Positions 44,552 through 56,629 of a DNA stretch of 64,000 nucleotides are shown piece after piece. The stretch is from Nymphaea colorata (lineage: Eukaryota > Streptophyta > Magnoliopsida > Nymphaeales > Nymphaeaceae): positions 11,471,427 to 11,535,426 of the forward strand of contig NC_045147.1 in assembly GCF_008831285.2 (NCBI RefSeq), read 5' to 3'. Numbering within the stretch: the first letter of the stretch is position 1; each line of letters begins with the position of its first letter. A program made the translations under genes and the position numbers. The notes beneath the pieces were generated by a model. That model did no database searches. It was not told where the DNA came from and saw nothing but the letters and a program-made list of their open reading frames with translations.

Positions 44552-47131
44552 ATTGAGATTTCAATAGGTTAGGTAACGACTCCAACCAAGGAATCAAGAG
44601 GAATCTGCAATTTTAGTAGACAGTGCATGAATTTGACTGAATCACTAGATCAAGCCCATAAAGCCTCATGAGAGGCGCCAAGAGGAGACTATGCATGACC
44701 CCCTATATGTTTGTTTACTATTCCTGTAGTCTATTATGTCTGGACCAGAATAATTGATGATGCGGCTATCTGTGGAAGGCCAAGTCTTTTGATTGAGAAT
44801 CCATCTCAATAATGACAAACGTCAAATAATTGCACCATATTTAATTTATTGGTTGTCTGATAATTGGTGGTTCCACCTTGAGCTTATCCAAGAGACAAAT
44901 TTCAACTAAATATATTCCTCCATTTTGATGAATAAAGTACTCTACTGTCTCGAAAGAGAAAACTTACTTACGTCCCTACTCACCTGATCTGCTTCCAAGA
45001 TTAGGCAGTTGAAGTAGTACTGATCAGGGAAGCATGAACAAGTTCCTGATCATCTTCTTTGAGACACGCTAGTTCGTGAACTTGGTCGTGTTTAGCAACT
45101 TATAGAAAGAGCATGACAACTAGATGAGCTCATATATATAGCCGGAAGAATCATTACTGCAGTGCAAATAAAAAGGTGTACCAAACAAAAGATAATAAAA
45201 ATCAGCAACATGATAATAACCCACTTGCAGATTGGCACCACCTAACTCATAAAATATGCATTTTAATGAACCTTCTTACAACATACTGAGATCATTTCGA
45301 TGCATCGGTATCTCCACGGCGGCTTCATATGTGGTGAGCATTCAAGAGCCGGTGGCCCTGAAAATATGTTTCTCACATTTGGTTGGTCCTCCAAGATCGA
45401 GAGAAGAAGATAGCCGCTAGAAACTCTGCATTGCTCGGCCACACAGAGTCTCCTTCTTATATGCAGATAGCGATGGATTGAGACCGCATGCATGATCAGC
45501 TGCCTTTAAGGCAGCCCATGGCGGATGAACGACAAACTTTACAGATGGCAAATTCAAGAAACGCAGCAACTTACTTTCGCACGCTATCAATGAAATGAAA
45601 GCGTTTCAGGCAATGGGTTGTATATGCATCATCCAACGCGGGTCCGACGGGCTGCGTGCACATAGGGATCGGCGTTGCCGGTCGTGATCGGAAAATTTAT
45701 TATCAGCAGAAGCTATCCAGCCAAAGTCGGCACCGCTGGTGCTCACCAGAATCCGGTCAGAACCGGCGTCTTCGAACTCCGTTCCGGCTATGTACCGAAG
45801 TTTAAAAAGAAAAAGGAAATGCAAAAGGCGCCTAACTTTTACCTTAATAGGTGCGTAATTTTCAAGATAAAATTTTAAGGAGCTGCTTTCCAATAGGATT
45901 GATTACTTTTGCATTTTTTAACAAAAAATTAATATTTTCTATTAATAGGTGACTCCTTTGAGAAATTCTCTCATGTTGTTTGTTTAATGCCGGCATTAAA
46001 AGTTAAATGCTTGTGGAGTCGTTTGAAATAGGAACAAGGACATTAAGAATGTTTTATGAATCTAGTTTGAAGATTATGACAAATTCATGAAAGATTTACT
46101 TTTAAGAGATTTACAAGTTTATAAACACTTACCAACGATTTTTAAAACTTACCCTAATTCTTAAGGCAAATTCATGAAACTAAAAGCTACACCCTAAAAA
46201 AAGTTATTTGGATAATCAAAGGTTTTATAAAAGCCTAGTTTCTTAGTCAGGTTTTGAAACTGAGTCTACGAGTTTAGATGCGACGAAAAACTTAGGAAAG
46301 CCACGTTACTCCTTTCGAAAACATATGATTTTCTTTTTGGTACAAAATTTGAATCATTTTACATGCTACCCGCCAATAGAAAAGGCAGGCTTCGTTGTTG
46401 TAATAATAATCGGATCCATCGTACCGAACACAATCGGATTGCCTGGTTGCGCGATAGAGCAGACTTATATACCTCTTTAATCAAATTAATCAGGTTGACC
46501 TGACTTCAGTAAAGATCAAATGTCTCGCACATGGCAGTCGTCAGCATCGATCAATCAAACACATCCCAAAATCAAACCTGAGGCCACCACGCATTCGCCT
46601 GAAGCAAAACAATCAAACACGAAGAAAATAGCTAGATGTTTTGCAACCACATTGAAGGTGAATCACCAATTTCCACGTCTAGTTAGCAGGTTCACCCGCC
46701 ACGGATTTCACCCGCGAGATAAGGAAAAAAAAAGGCTTCCGAAAAGAGGAACCATCCACGTTAAAGAGAGCGACACCAAGAATGACAAACACAAGAAAAA
46801 TCATCCCACGACTTATGATTCCCCGTAAATGTCATCATAATTCACACACAGCATATCCATCACCCACCTCCCCCCGCCCTTTTTCCCAACCCTTCTTTTT
46901 TTCTCCACCCTTCTGCCGACCCCAATTTTCCCACCAAACGACACGGCGCAACCCGGCGGAGCCTACCCTACGCACTACGTCATCCCCCACGAACCGTTTA
47001 TTCCGTCTTCCCCTCCCCCTTTCCCAAAGGAAACCGAACAACTTTTTCCTAATCGTCGGGCCGCAACCGTCGGAATAACTTTCTGATGAAAATTCGAAGA
47101 GAACTGATGAAGGGAAACATCTCCGGGAAGT

Positions 47132-47647
47132 TCAAATTTTCTCCAGTTTCTCTGCTTTGACGACGGGGTTGGACCTCGCGATGGCCTCCCTTCCGGCTGC
47201 CTTGAAGTCGAACGAACAGACGTGCTTCTCCGGCAGGCGGTGCGACGCGCAGAACGTGCTCCCGCACCGGCACTTGAACCCCATCAGACCCACCCGCTTG
47301 TTGCAGCTCGAGCAGCGGTTGGGCTTGCCGGAGACCGGCGTCGAGGACGCGCGAGGGACGGAGGAGGAGGACGGCAGGAAGGGAACGGCGGGTTGAATAA
47401 GCGTCTTCTCTTCCCGGATTTCGACCGTCGCGGACGACTGCTCCATGAGGGTGAGCGACTTCTCGATCGGCGGTTTCGCTGAGGACTCCTGGAGTTCCTT
47501 CATTCGAAGGTCTCGGTAGCACTTGGAGCAGAGGTTCATCGTCGTCGGGCTGCCGAAGAACCCGCAGTTGTTGGCACAGAGGCGGTGGTTCTCGGGGGCT
47601 TGGCACCCGGTCTCATCAGCGCCCCTATTCCAGCTTTCTTCCGCCAT
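47132..47647 (-). CDS. SAP: A20/AN1 zinc-finger stress-associated protein (SAP)
   Basis: Single-exon coding region of 171 residues, the usual SAP size (about 150-180). SAPs are cytosolic/nuclear proteins induced by cold, salt, drought and heat. Their A20 finger binds ubiquitin and can act in E3 ligation, and they adjust stress tolerance. An A20 finger is at about 20-45 (Cys24, Cys28, Cys40, Cys43; signature LCANNCGFFGSP). A Ser/Pro-rich linker follows, then an AN1 finger at about 112-146 (Cys112, 115, 126, 128, 133, His136, His142, Cys144; signature NRCSSCNKRVGLMGFKC). The C-terminus KAAGREAIARSNPVVKAEKLEKI is typical. I chose the Met of MAEESWN; the frame stays open upstream, but a consensus-like intron acceptor (GATAG) ends 2 bp before this ATG, so an intron in the 5' leader is likely. 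Confidence 0.96.
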   Translation of the reverse strand: MAEESWNRGADETGCQAPENHRLCANNCGFFGSPTTMNLCSKCYRDLRMKELQESSAKPPIEKSLTLMEQSSATVEIREEKTLIQPAVPFLPSSSSVPRASSTPVSGKPNRCSSCNKRVGLMGFKCRCGSTFCASHRLPEKHVCSFDFKAAGREAIARSNPVVKAEKLEKI

Positions 47648-47649
47648 TT

Positions 47650-48013
47650 CTATCACATAATAAAGACGAACAGTACCATCAGTAAAGCTTTCCTTGATTA
47701 AACGTAGAAACGTTTTTCTGCTTCGTCGAAGCACATACAAGAAACAAAATCCCAAATTCCACGACGATGATGGTGGTGGATTTGGTGTCTGGTGACGGCG
47801 ATGATGATATTAAGTTTCTCAAAAAAAAAAAAAGAAGAAGGAAAAAGGAAGACGACCTTCGGCACAGATTATTTCATAGAAGCAGGAGGACAATTTACTT
47901 TCCACGAGGAGAAAATAACGGAAAAGAAAAAGGGGAGAGCAGCGAACCAAAAACCCTGGAAATCGAAGGAAAAGAACTTCCACAAACACACCAAACGAAG
48001 AAAAGGAATCGTA
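47650..48013 (-). other. Probable 5'-UTR intron of SAP
   Basis: On the minus strand the sequence just before the start codon is a T-rich tract ending GTGATAG, an acceptor-like AG. A possible donor (ACG followed by GTACGA) lies near 48013. Many SAP genes have one intron in the 5' leader and none in the coding part. The acceptor is visible; the donor choice is inference. Confidence 0.45.
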
Positions 48014-48228
48014 CCGTTTCAGAGGTAAAGAAAATTCTTCCCTCTTCTGCTTCCGATCGGCAACCGCCGGCAAGGAGAAGCAGCCCCTAACCCTCCTTTC
48101 AAGGACCCGAATAACAAGAACCACACGGAATTTCCTTCCAAACAAAGCAAACGGACACCACGGGAAAAGAAATCCCCAAACGCCTTTCCACTATGAAAAA
48201 ATCGGCCGCCGGGTTAGAGCAGCTCCCC

Positions 48229-48235
48229 TTTTATA
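48229..48235 (-). promoter_or_regulatory. TATA box of SAP (TATAAAA)
   Basis: On the minus strand GTATAAAAGGGGAG lies about 580 bp upstream of the SAP ATG. With a 5'-UTR intron of about 360 bp this leaves a leader of roughly 180 spliced bases if transcription starts about 30 bp downstream. This is a strong match to the plant TATA consensus. Confidence 0.65.
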
Positions 48236-48510
48236 CAGAGAGCTACACCCCGACTACCCCTAACGCCCTCCCAAATTACATCACGCCATCCTCGATAATA
48301 CTCGGGTCCGCATCAAGGAGTGGCGTCCTCGTTGAATCGCGAAAACCCGGGTCCTTTTTGGAAACGGGAACCTTCTAAAACAGCTCCCTAACCACACTTC
48401 CTAACCCCACCCACCTCACTTAACCCACGCCGAGTCCCCGCGGGGCCACCGGCTGTTGACCGTAACGAACCCGTAAGTCGGTAAATGGTCGTGTGGGGCC
48501 CCCCTTGAGC

Positions 48511-48655
48511 TGCCACGTGGACAGCTGGCCAGCAACAGGGCGGCCACGTCATCAATTACCGACACGTGGTCATTGCCAACGTGTCGTCATCGGTGCCGTC
48601 AGCACCTGGGGTCTCACGGTTCGCCGCGTGAGGCAACGGCTGACGTGGAATATTC
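48511..48655. promoter_or_regulatory. Cluster of ACGTG (ABRE/G-box) elements upstream of SAP
   Basis: Within about 145 bp there are GCCACGTGGA (48512), GCCACGTCAT (48543), GACACGTGGT (48561), CAACGTGTCG (48579) and TGACGTGGAA (48641). Repeated ACGTG cores are the binding sites of ABA-responsive bZIP factors. A GAANNTTC heat-shock-like palindrome (GGAATATTCC, 48647-48656) abuts the last one. They sit about 280-430 bp upstream of the TATA box, consistent with a stress-inducible promoter. Confidence 0.7.
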
Positions 48656-49278
48656 CGGCCGCCGCTCCGACTTTCCGAGAAACCCCCCGTTTAGGGTGGA
48701 TCCCTTACCAGATTGTCGACCCGAACCCGAATCTATGTGCAATGGGAATGGGATGAACCCGGATTTGCTTCGCCGGCATAGATCTCTTCACTGGTCAACG
48801 GCCGACGACGAATCGGCTCCCCTTAGCCCACAATGACTCACATAACTTTTCTTAATTACATTTAAGTGCTCTCCAAAGTAAGCAGGTGGTGCTTGCTTTG
48901 GAAAGTCGATCAAAAGCACGAGAAGCTAAATCTGAAGGACCAACTTGGCAAGCAAGAGGGACATTTTTCTCATCTTAAGACTTGTGTAGCATAAACCAAA
49001 AAGGAAAGGAAAATATTAGTAACCAACCCTTGTTTGACAGTAAAAAAAAAACAAAAAAAACACACACACAAAAGAAGGCATAATATGGTTGGTCGAATTA
49101 TAATATAGTTGGTCGAACTATAGTTATGTTAAGCAGCACTCAAATCTGATTTCTTTGCATATTATACACCTGTGCCAAAAATGGTGTACGGGCATTGTGT
49201 CTGCTTACTTACATTAGGGTTTATTAGGGTTTGGGCTCATACTAAGCACCAACGTAGCATTGGACTGACTTTTTAAGC

Positions 49279-49520
49279 TTTAAGGGCATAGCGTAGCTGG
49301 ACGAGATAGGACGCAGGTCTCTAGTTCGATTTTCGTTGGCGTTATGTTTATGTGTCTTAAGGTAGTAGGGTGCGGCGTCCACATTAAAGGGTGTACTATT
49401 GCTATCTGACACTCACGTAGCTCAAGACCTTGAAGGCATGAAGAATAGGGGGCCTTGGGGTCTCGTTTCGAACGGTAGGATGACTTGCCCACCCAAAAAG
49501 CTAGGTGAGAGATGTGGTGC
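49279..49520 (+). repeat. Possible tRNA-derived SINE
   Basis: The motif TAGCGTAGCTGG resembles the pol III box A, and about 33 bp later AGTTCGATTTTC resembles box B (consensus GGTTCGANNCC), the spacing seen in tRNA-derived plant SINEs. About 190 bp of unrelated sequence follows. I do not see a clean poly-A/T tail or target-site duplication, so this is tentative. Confidence 0.35.
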
Positions 49521-50404
49521 ACATAAAAGGGGTTGTGTCAACTCCCATGACTAAACTACATTAATCCAAAAACAAGCTCTTTTAGTTGAGATCAGGACTC
49601 AGGAGAACAACTCACTTACGCAGACCAATAAAAACTCTTTCTCTAAACAACGGATTGTAATAGAAAAGAGGAGTTAAAGAGTTGACCCGTATCCAGTTCA
49701 AACTTTTAATGATAAAATAAATCTGCCGTATATTCTAATCCGAAAATGATATTCCTTTGCTCTTCCATCTTGGAGTCGAGTTGGCTGCCGTCACCGGAAA
49801 ACCGAGAACAGAGTCGGCTGCCCACAGAATCGAAGAAATATCAGCAGAGAAACCAGCAGCATGGGAAGTGTGGGGTCTGCCTTGGACATTCCTTATTGTA
49901 TGCGGCACATATCAGCGTGTGGGGTCCCAACCCGTCAATTCATGAGCCAAATGGCTTCTCCTCTCCAAAAAAACCACGCAGATGACGATGAATCCTCCAC
50001 CACTTCCAAAAGCCAACACACTGATGCTGGTTTCTAGCTCACGACCCATCCCTCTCCTAGTACGGGCAGTTAATCCGGGCCGTCCAACTCACAAATCAGA
50101 CGCTCTGCCTTCGTCCTCTTTCTTGAGACCAGGACTTCCTCCTTTTGAATCTTCGACTTTCGTTTTCTTGGTTCCTTGTTTTTCTTCTTCCTCAAGATAT
50201 TTAATGCGTGCTAGATGTAATATATATATATATAATTATATTATGTAGTTTGTGTACGCTGCATAAGTCAAATCAGGAGAGAAAAAGAATTTGTGACTTC
50301 GACTATTGACAACCAGAAAAAGAATGGTTGCAATAGTTAAATTCCAGTCGACAAGCTGCTAAACTTGAAAATTTATTTCAGCTAGCAAGCAGAGGAAGAT
50401 AAGA

Positions 50405-50615
50405 GGCTTTTTAGATTCTGTGATGTAAAATCTTAAATATCTCAGATTCGTGGTTTTCAACAGAGATTCGAAATCCAGGGACTTGGAGGAAAACGTGGAT
50501 CTTAAATCCACGTCCTGGAAATCTCGTGTTTGACAAAACCATGGATTTAGGGTGGGCCTTGCACGACAGATCAGACCCTAGGATTTGAGATCCAAGGTAA
50601 TCAAACATCCTCTTT
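50405..50615. repeat. Small foldback repeat (~200 bp)
   Basis: A central perfect palindrome CGTGGAT-CTTAA-ATCCACG (about 50494-50512) is flanked by longer imperfect inverted arms. These contain GAGATT...CCAGG on one side and CCTGG...AATCTC on the other, then GTGGTTTT against AAAACCAT. It has no coding capacity and is MITE-like in size. Confidence 0.5.
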
Positions 50616-51309
50616 TACTGAAATACTTTTCAGCAAAAGTTTACACAACTTTTCCGTGTTTTGTCGTTTGGTGCAAAACATATGCTTGAAAAGGCTAAAT
50701 ATTTGAAATTTTTTCATGTCTTAAAAGATCCAATGTCCTGTGAGAAAAAATGGAGGATGATCTTTTGAAATTATTGAAATGGGGATAATGGGGAGGAGAT
50801 AACATTGCAGCGGGATCATATGAAGACCTGGTTTTGACCAATTGAATGGATAGGGACAAGGGAAGATGAGTGGAAGGAACACCCAAAACCTTCCCTTGGA
50901 CTATAAAGAGGAAGCATTTTAATTGCTTTTGACCAGCATATGATATGATATGAAATGTCCAATAATGGGAGGCAAGAGTCAGAGGAAGATATCATATGCA
51001 TATGAAATGTTGGGTTCGGCTTCTGGACCACTAAAAGGAGTTAACTTTGTTGAACGAGAAATATATTGAAAAAAAAAAAGTCTGGAAAAAAGCAAAATAC
51101 ATTGAGAGGAAAAAAAAGACCAAGAAGAAGAAAATTGAGGTTTAAAAAAGAAGGAAAAGGTGCTGCTCAATTTGCAACATTAACATTGACACTTTTGTTT
51201 AAAAGTGCGTTTGATTGAGGTGAAATTTAGTCTGGAGACAAGTTCAACGTGGATAACTTGGCCCTTTTCTGAAGGAGAAAATTAGCTCCCCCTTAGATTG
51301 TGGCCAAAC

Positions 51310-51670
51310 GGTTCGTAGGGATGTCAATGGAGGGAATTCAAATCAGATATATTATTTGCCATGTCCACATGTTCATATTTGAATTCACATTTAAATAAGA
51401 ATGAAGAAGAATTTAAACCATTTCCGAATCCAAATCTGAACTCACAAATTCGAATTCAATCAGAATCCAGTTTTTAGATTAACAACTAAATCTGGATCTG
51501 ATTTTTTAAACTAAACTTAAACCACATTACATATGTTAAGATGTAATGGAATAGTTATTAAAACTATATCTGATCTAATCTGCATCCAAATCCTACTGGA
51601 TATATACTTAAATGTAAATACAATCAGATATCATTTATTAAATCCAAATCCAATCTAATTTCTTAATGGA
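51310..51670. repeat. AT-rich dispersed repeat of the GGGATGTCAATGG type
   Basis: It begins GTAGGGATGTCAATGGA and contains many AATCCAAATC / GAATTC-like units. A related start, GTAGGGATTTCAATGGA, occurs at about 34209 followed by similar AATTCAGATTC units. This looks like a two-copy match to a common plant repeat, with low confidence in its boundaries. Confidence 0.4.
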
Positions 51671-53070
51671 ATTTTTTTTTTTCATATGAAAGTTTTTACC
51701 AGTGTCTCGTTGAGGAAGCAAATACTCCACGATGGTGGGGTGAAATTTACGTTTGGGAAAAAAGCCTCCTCCCTGTCAAAACGCACCATCATGCTGGGTA
51801 CAAGCAAGATACAACTAGCTACAAGGCTAATTGCAGAAACTTTTATGGCTGCGCATCACACAAGAATAACATACACGCTTTTATTTCTATATCTCTTAGT
51901 GAAGAAGTCTTGAGAATAATGGTAAAAACATTTCTGCTTGTCCCTTTCCCCCTTTAGAATGTGTTCTCTCTTTCTCTCTCTCTCTCACACATGGGTAACC
52001 TGGGGATAGGCTTGCATTCATGCGGAGAATTGAATATTTAATTTTCCGTTTGGTATACTGAACGCTGCTGACGCTGCTGACAAAAACCATTAAGAAGTCT
52101 ATACAAAACCAAAAGCAGAGATTATTTGCGGCCTCCATTTTACTATGACACCCTGACACCTCCCATTCTTCTCCACTTCCATGTTCACACGGCAAAAGGA
52201 TTCTCTAATAGCCTCAGGGCATGGCCCTTGTTGCAGACGACATTGATGCCTCCTTAGTAACCAACAGGGCAGCACCTATGATCCTGGCAACTGTTTCCAT
52301 TCCTGCTGGGGAAGCGCAAACCAGGTTTAGACAGAGTCGACGACACTTGGCTCTTCATTGCACCTTAATAGGAAGAGTGTACAGGAGAAAAAGGAAAAAG
52401 AATATTTCAATTACAAAGAATCTCGAACCTAAAAGGCTCTTCCTTCCTAACATAGCCAGGCAAGGCTGACGGACGACAGAATATTGGCGTCGTCTTCCGT
52501 TAAAGTTTCAACCAGCCATTCAACTTTCATAACCCTTCACCACTCAAACCACTTAAACAGAACCCGCCATTGAAGAGGGCATCACAGAGCTATCTACCTC
52601 TTCAAGCTTATGGAAACCGCATTTAGCGCGCAAGTAGATCAGTAGATGGTTTTGGCAAATCACATCCAATCTGCAAAGATTCAGAAACCAGTCAGCTGTA
52701 AGCTTGAAAGTTAAGAATGGCATGCAGCCTTCAATATTATGGGCAAGGGGCAGTCAAGCACCAATGTGGAGCCTCAAAATGCGAAAAAACCTTCCAATAT
52801 CCATACCAATCAGCATTTAAGCCAAGTCGTATCATGCAACTGGCAGTAGGGACAATAAGCAGAAATAGCATATGGAGAAAGAATGCCCATGGCATACTAC
52901 ACTAGGTATACATGTCCATAAATAGGAAAGTTCATATGTTACCAGCAGAAAACTGCGGCCTAATTGGCTTATCAATGCATTCTGCAGTGCAAGAGGCCGC
53001 TGCATTGCACTTCACCTTGTAAAAAACATGAAAAAACTGGAAGAGGTTATGAGCGATGAACCTTTGGAAC

Positions 53071-53106
<36 letters not shown>

Positions 53107-53202
53107 GCATAAGAAAAGGTCTGATAATCCAAGAGATGGAAGTTACAAAATGAGGACTTTTTCCAATTGAAGGGATCAAAAGGTACACGGATCATGTAAT
53201 GC

Positions 53203-56200
53203 CTACTGCACTCGAGACTTTTTGTTGGAGCAGCTGGGGCATTTATACTGCTTGATATGCTGGGCCTTGGCAGGGGTTATTCTCACACACTTTCCATGAA
53301 ACCATCTCTCACATACATCACAACAGATCCAGAACTGGTCAGAAGTATTATTCATGCCGCATGCACCACAAAGGGCATCCTTGTGTTCATCTTCATCATC
53401 ATCCTCATCTTCATCTTCATCATCATCTTCTTCTTCTTCTTCTCCTTCACCATCCTCATCATCCCGATCCACTCGTGTTGGTGCTCTCGATGCTTTTGCA
53501 GTGCTCTCTCTCTGCATTTATAATGTAACAAAGCTGAAATCGACAAGCTAGACATTGATGATAAAAATCCACTGTGCCTATACACACAACACACACACAG
53601 GTAGCTCTTTGATCGAAGCCATTAGGAAATATGCACTAAAAAATGATGCTTGAAATTCAATAACTTGCAGGTTACAGGTGCACTTGCAAATCTAACCATA
53701 TGGATAAAACTTATCCATCCAAAAGGAAAGGAAGCAACATACTGTACAGTGTACACCTTCTGATGCATACATATTTTTTAATTTAAGGAGCTGTAACTTT
53801 TTTCACTTATAATCAGTTATATAAATAAAAGAAATTAAACACTATCACTGAAACCTGGCTTTTTGCATATATATCTGGTACTTGTCCATATTAGATTTGT
53901 AAAAGAAAATGTCCCAAAATGAAGATCAATAAATATCGTATAGCACCTATTTGTGGATTGAAATTTCAGGCATCTTGTGTGCATGTGCACACCCTACACC
54001 ACACGAATTATTCATCTTGACCCTGCAGGGCACCCTCCATAGCAACCCGCACTGTAAACTTTACAAAAGTTATTGGATCCCCAAATCCACCGCTACATAC
54101 ATATTATGTATGCATGTACCTACGATACTTTGAGACTGTAACCCACTTAACTGTCATTCCACAGAGAAACTGTAATTGCAAGCAAGCAGTTACAACAAAA
54201 ATTTCCTGCATACCTTGCTCTTGCTGTTGCTTGTAACACTTGACACTTCTTGTGGCTCTTTCTTCCCTACAATCACCTCATAAACAGATGGAAGGTTATT
54301 GATCATGTTAAATAGTCTCCTCCTGCAATCAAAAGCGCATATAGAAGAAACAGTTGTTCAGAAGATGGTCATTTTTAATTAACAAGGCAAAGAGACTTAG
54401 CACAAGAAAAAGAAAAAGTTCGAAGTTTGCCATGGATGCTGTGTACTTGCACAGCAACGTTAACTTTGACAAGTGGTGAATTGTTGCAAGTCATTTCAGC
54501 AGTCAAACATGGAAAACATGTGGCAGATCACGAAAGCAACCAAAATCATTTCTCCTCTAGAGCCCTCAAGCATCAAGCAACTTCTGCTTATGAGCCCAAA
54601 CAGCCAGGCTACACAGAGATGAATCAGAGATGCAATAGGCTCAAATGATAGTGGTAAACTCAACTACAGTTGGAGTCTGATGAAAACTATGTTTATACTT
54701 CAGGTTCTAAAGATGAACATGCACAACAGCTGTAGCAAAAACTTGATCTTCAGATGAACCATGAAGAGAACAGAATATTAGAAACTTTATCATCTACCTT
54801 CCTGATGGAATATTTCTTGTCACAATCTTCATCAGTATGACATTCTGCAGTCTAATATATGCAAGTTCCAAAATGCTTCCAAACCTTGGATGCTAGGTTA
54901 GGGCCATAAAAGGGACTAATGATATTCGGATCTCTGATCAGATCTTTGAAATTTTTCATCATTAAATTGAACACAACTACCCACTAGTAGCTTCTGCTAC
55001 AAAAGGTTGCCAAAGCAAAAAGAGTAAAGAGTAATACATATGAGTGAGCAGCAACACTCCACATCAAAAAGGCTCCTCACCTCACACATTGAAAGCTATC
55101 CACAAATTGAGCACACCCTTCAATATGTATGACAATAATAGTCATGCAAACAAGACACCAGCACAGCAAGAACAAATCCTTATATTAAAGCTCTTTTACT
55201 GACATAAATTGGTTTAGCATTTAATGTAGGAAAGTGGAGCCCAAATCCATTACATCGATATCAATTTCAAAAAATTTCAGAAAGGTATCTCCCTTCAGTA
55301 AATTTAACCAACTTCCTTAGACAATGGAGAGCGTCAAAGAACCAAATAAGAATATGACCGTTGAGCAAATTTACAAAATATGCCATGCATGGTCACCAAC
55401 ATGTCCAAATTTACATAACCAAAATTTTAGAAACACCTCATCATATTACCAAAATATCACAATTAATGTGATAGTAAAATAACATTTCACATAGATATTT
55501 CAATAACACCTTTTATCTTGAAACAACACTTTTGTATTCTTTATATTTCTACAAGAAAATCATAGACCTATTATCTGATAGCATTCTGCTTATAATTGTA
55601 TCATTTAAACTTTAAATCTTTTCCAAGGAAATCACTTTTTGAAGGAAAGATCGAAGAAAACCTCTACGAGAAAAATATCAGTGATGAGAAAAATATATGC
55701 TGCTAAGGCTAAGTACGATTGTTAAACTTTCTAAAAAAAAAAATCAAATGTAGATGATAAATAAAAAAATGTGAAGAATAAAGCATGTCAATCACTTCAG
55801 GAACTACATTAATGCAAATATCATTAAAAGAAACAAGTAATACATTAAAACTTAAAAGTAAAAATGTGGCATACAGCAGAGCTTTAATAATATTGCTAAC
55901 ACTTTATCAGGATGCTAGTTGCAGGAAGAAGAGGAAGAAATTCCCTGCCAGATATCTGGAACTAGGTAAAAATTTCGGACAATTTTCCACCCTTTCTTAC
56001 ATCCATAAAATCATTACCCAGGAATATGCAGAACACATACCTGTCATTCTTATCAAACCCAGAACGAATCCCAAAATAGAAAGCAACGGCCATCAACCAT
56101 GAATCACTATGAACAGCCACAAGTTTAATCCAATCCTCTTCCAACATGCCATCCCTAGAAAAGTTGATTCCCAGCACAGGTTCAGGAAATTCTGGAGGTA

Positions 56201-56269
56201 CTTCTTCTGAAGGGAGATTAACTTCCCAAGATTCATTAGGAAATCCATATAAGCACAAATTCTCCTTCT
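53203..56269 (-). CDS. AL: Alfin-like PHD-finger protein, three 3' exons; 5' end not found
   Basis: Alfin-like proteins are plant nuclear readers of H3K4me3 that act with Polycomb and other factors in seed and stress gene control. Three exons join in phase: 56269-56041, 54322-54214 and 53511-53203, ending in TGA, giving about 215 residues. The first begins [20 protein letters not shown] and holds the rest of the N-terminal Alfin domain ([26 protein letters not shown]). The second gives [16 protein letters not shown]. The third has an acidic Asp/Glu tract, then a PHD finger with the Cys4-His-Cys3 pattern ([28 protein letters not shown]) and ends NKKSRVQ. The reading frame is clean and the splice sites are standard, so this is probably a live gene. 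The usual N-terminal part (about 45 residues, in one or two exons) is not visible anywhere upstream in the window. Confidence 0.9.
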
Positions 56270-56629
56270 CTGCAAAAGAACCACAAGAGACAATCAGTAT
56301 GGCAAGCCATATCACAGGCAAAACAAAAATAAAATGAATTTCAGCACAAGTATAACTGTTACACAGTAGATGCAACTATAGGTTTTTTAGTGGATTATGT
56401 CAACAAGGCTGCTTTGCCACTTATGATGCCTGCCAAGTAATCTAACGCAGCCTACATAACACAGAATGATGCCATATCCCAGCTGCCTGTGCTGGCCCAT
56501 TTTTATCCACGGCAGGTGTGCACCCAACTCAAGTCAACAGTAAGGATGTGGTCAAACTCTATAGAGAGCTAAATTGTCCTCCTATTGAGTTTTCCTTTTT
56601 AAAAGGATTGACCATCTTAGGGACTAGGA

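Larger units (their letters stand above)
48840..53200. other. Gene-poor interval between the SAP promoter and the Alfin-like gene
   Basis: No gene is supported here. The stretch includes a SINE-like sequence near 49279-49520, a small foldback near 50405-50615, an AT-rich repeat near 51310-51670 and a short GA tract near 53070-53105. The part just below 53203 probably holds the Alfin-like 3' UTR. Confidence 0.5.

Noticed and set aside
45606-45893. A 95-residue minus-strand frame with a varied composition
   Set aside because: No recognised motif; it is isolated in a repeat-rich interval and has no plausible promoter or exon partner.
47049-47606. A 185-residue minus-strand frame overlapping SAP
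   Set aside because: It is an alternate frame of the SAP gene, whose own frame has both zinc fingers intact.
52221-52469. An 82-residue plus-strand frame that looks moderately complex
   Set aside because: I could not link it to any family or to upstream or downstream exons, so it is left as non-coding.
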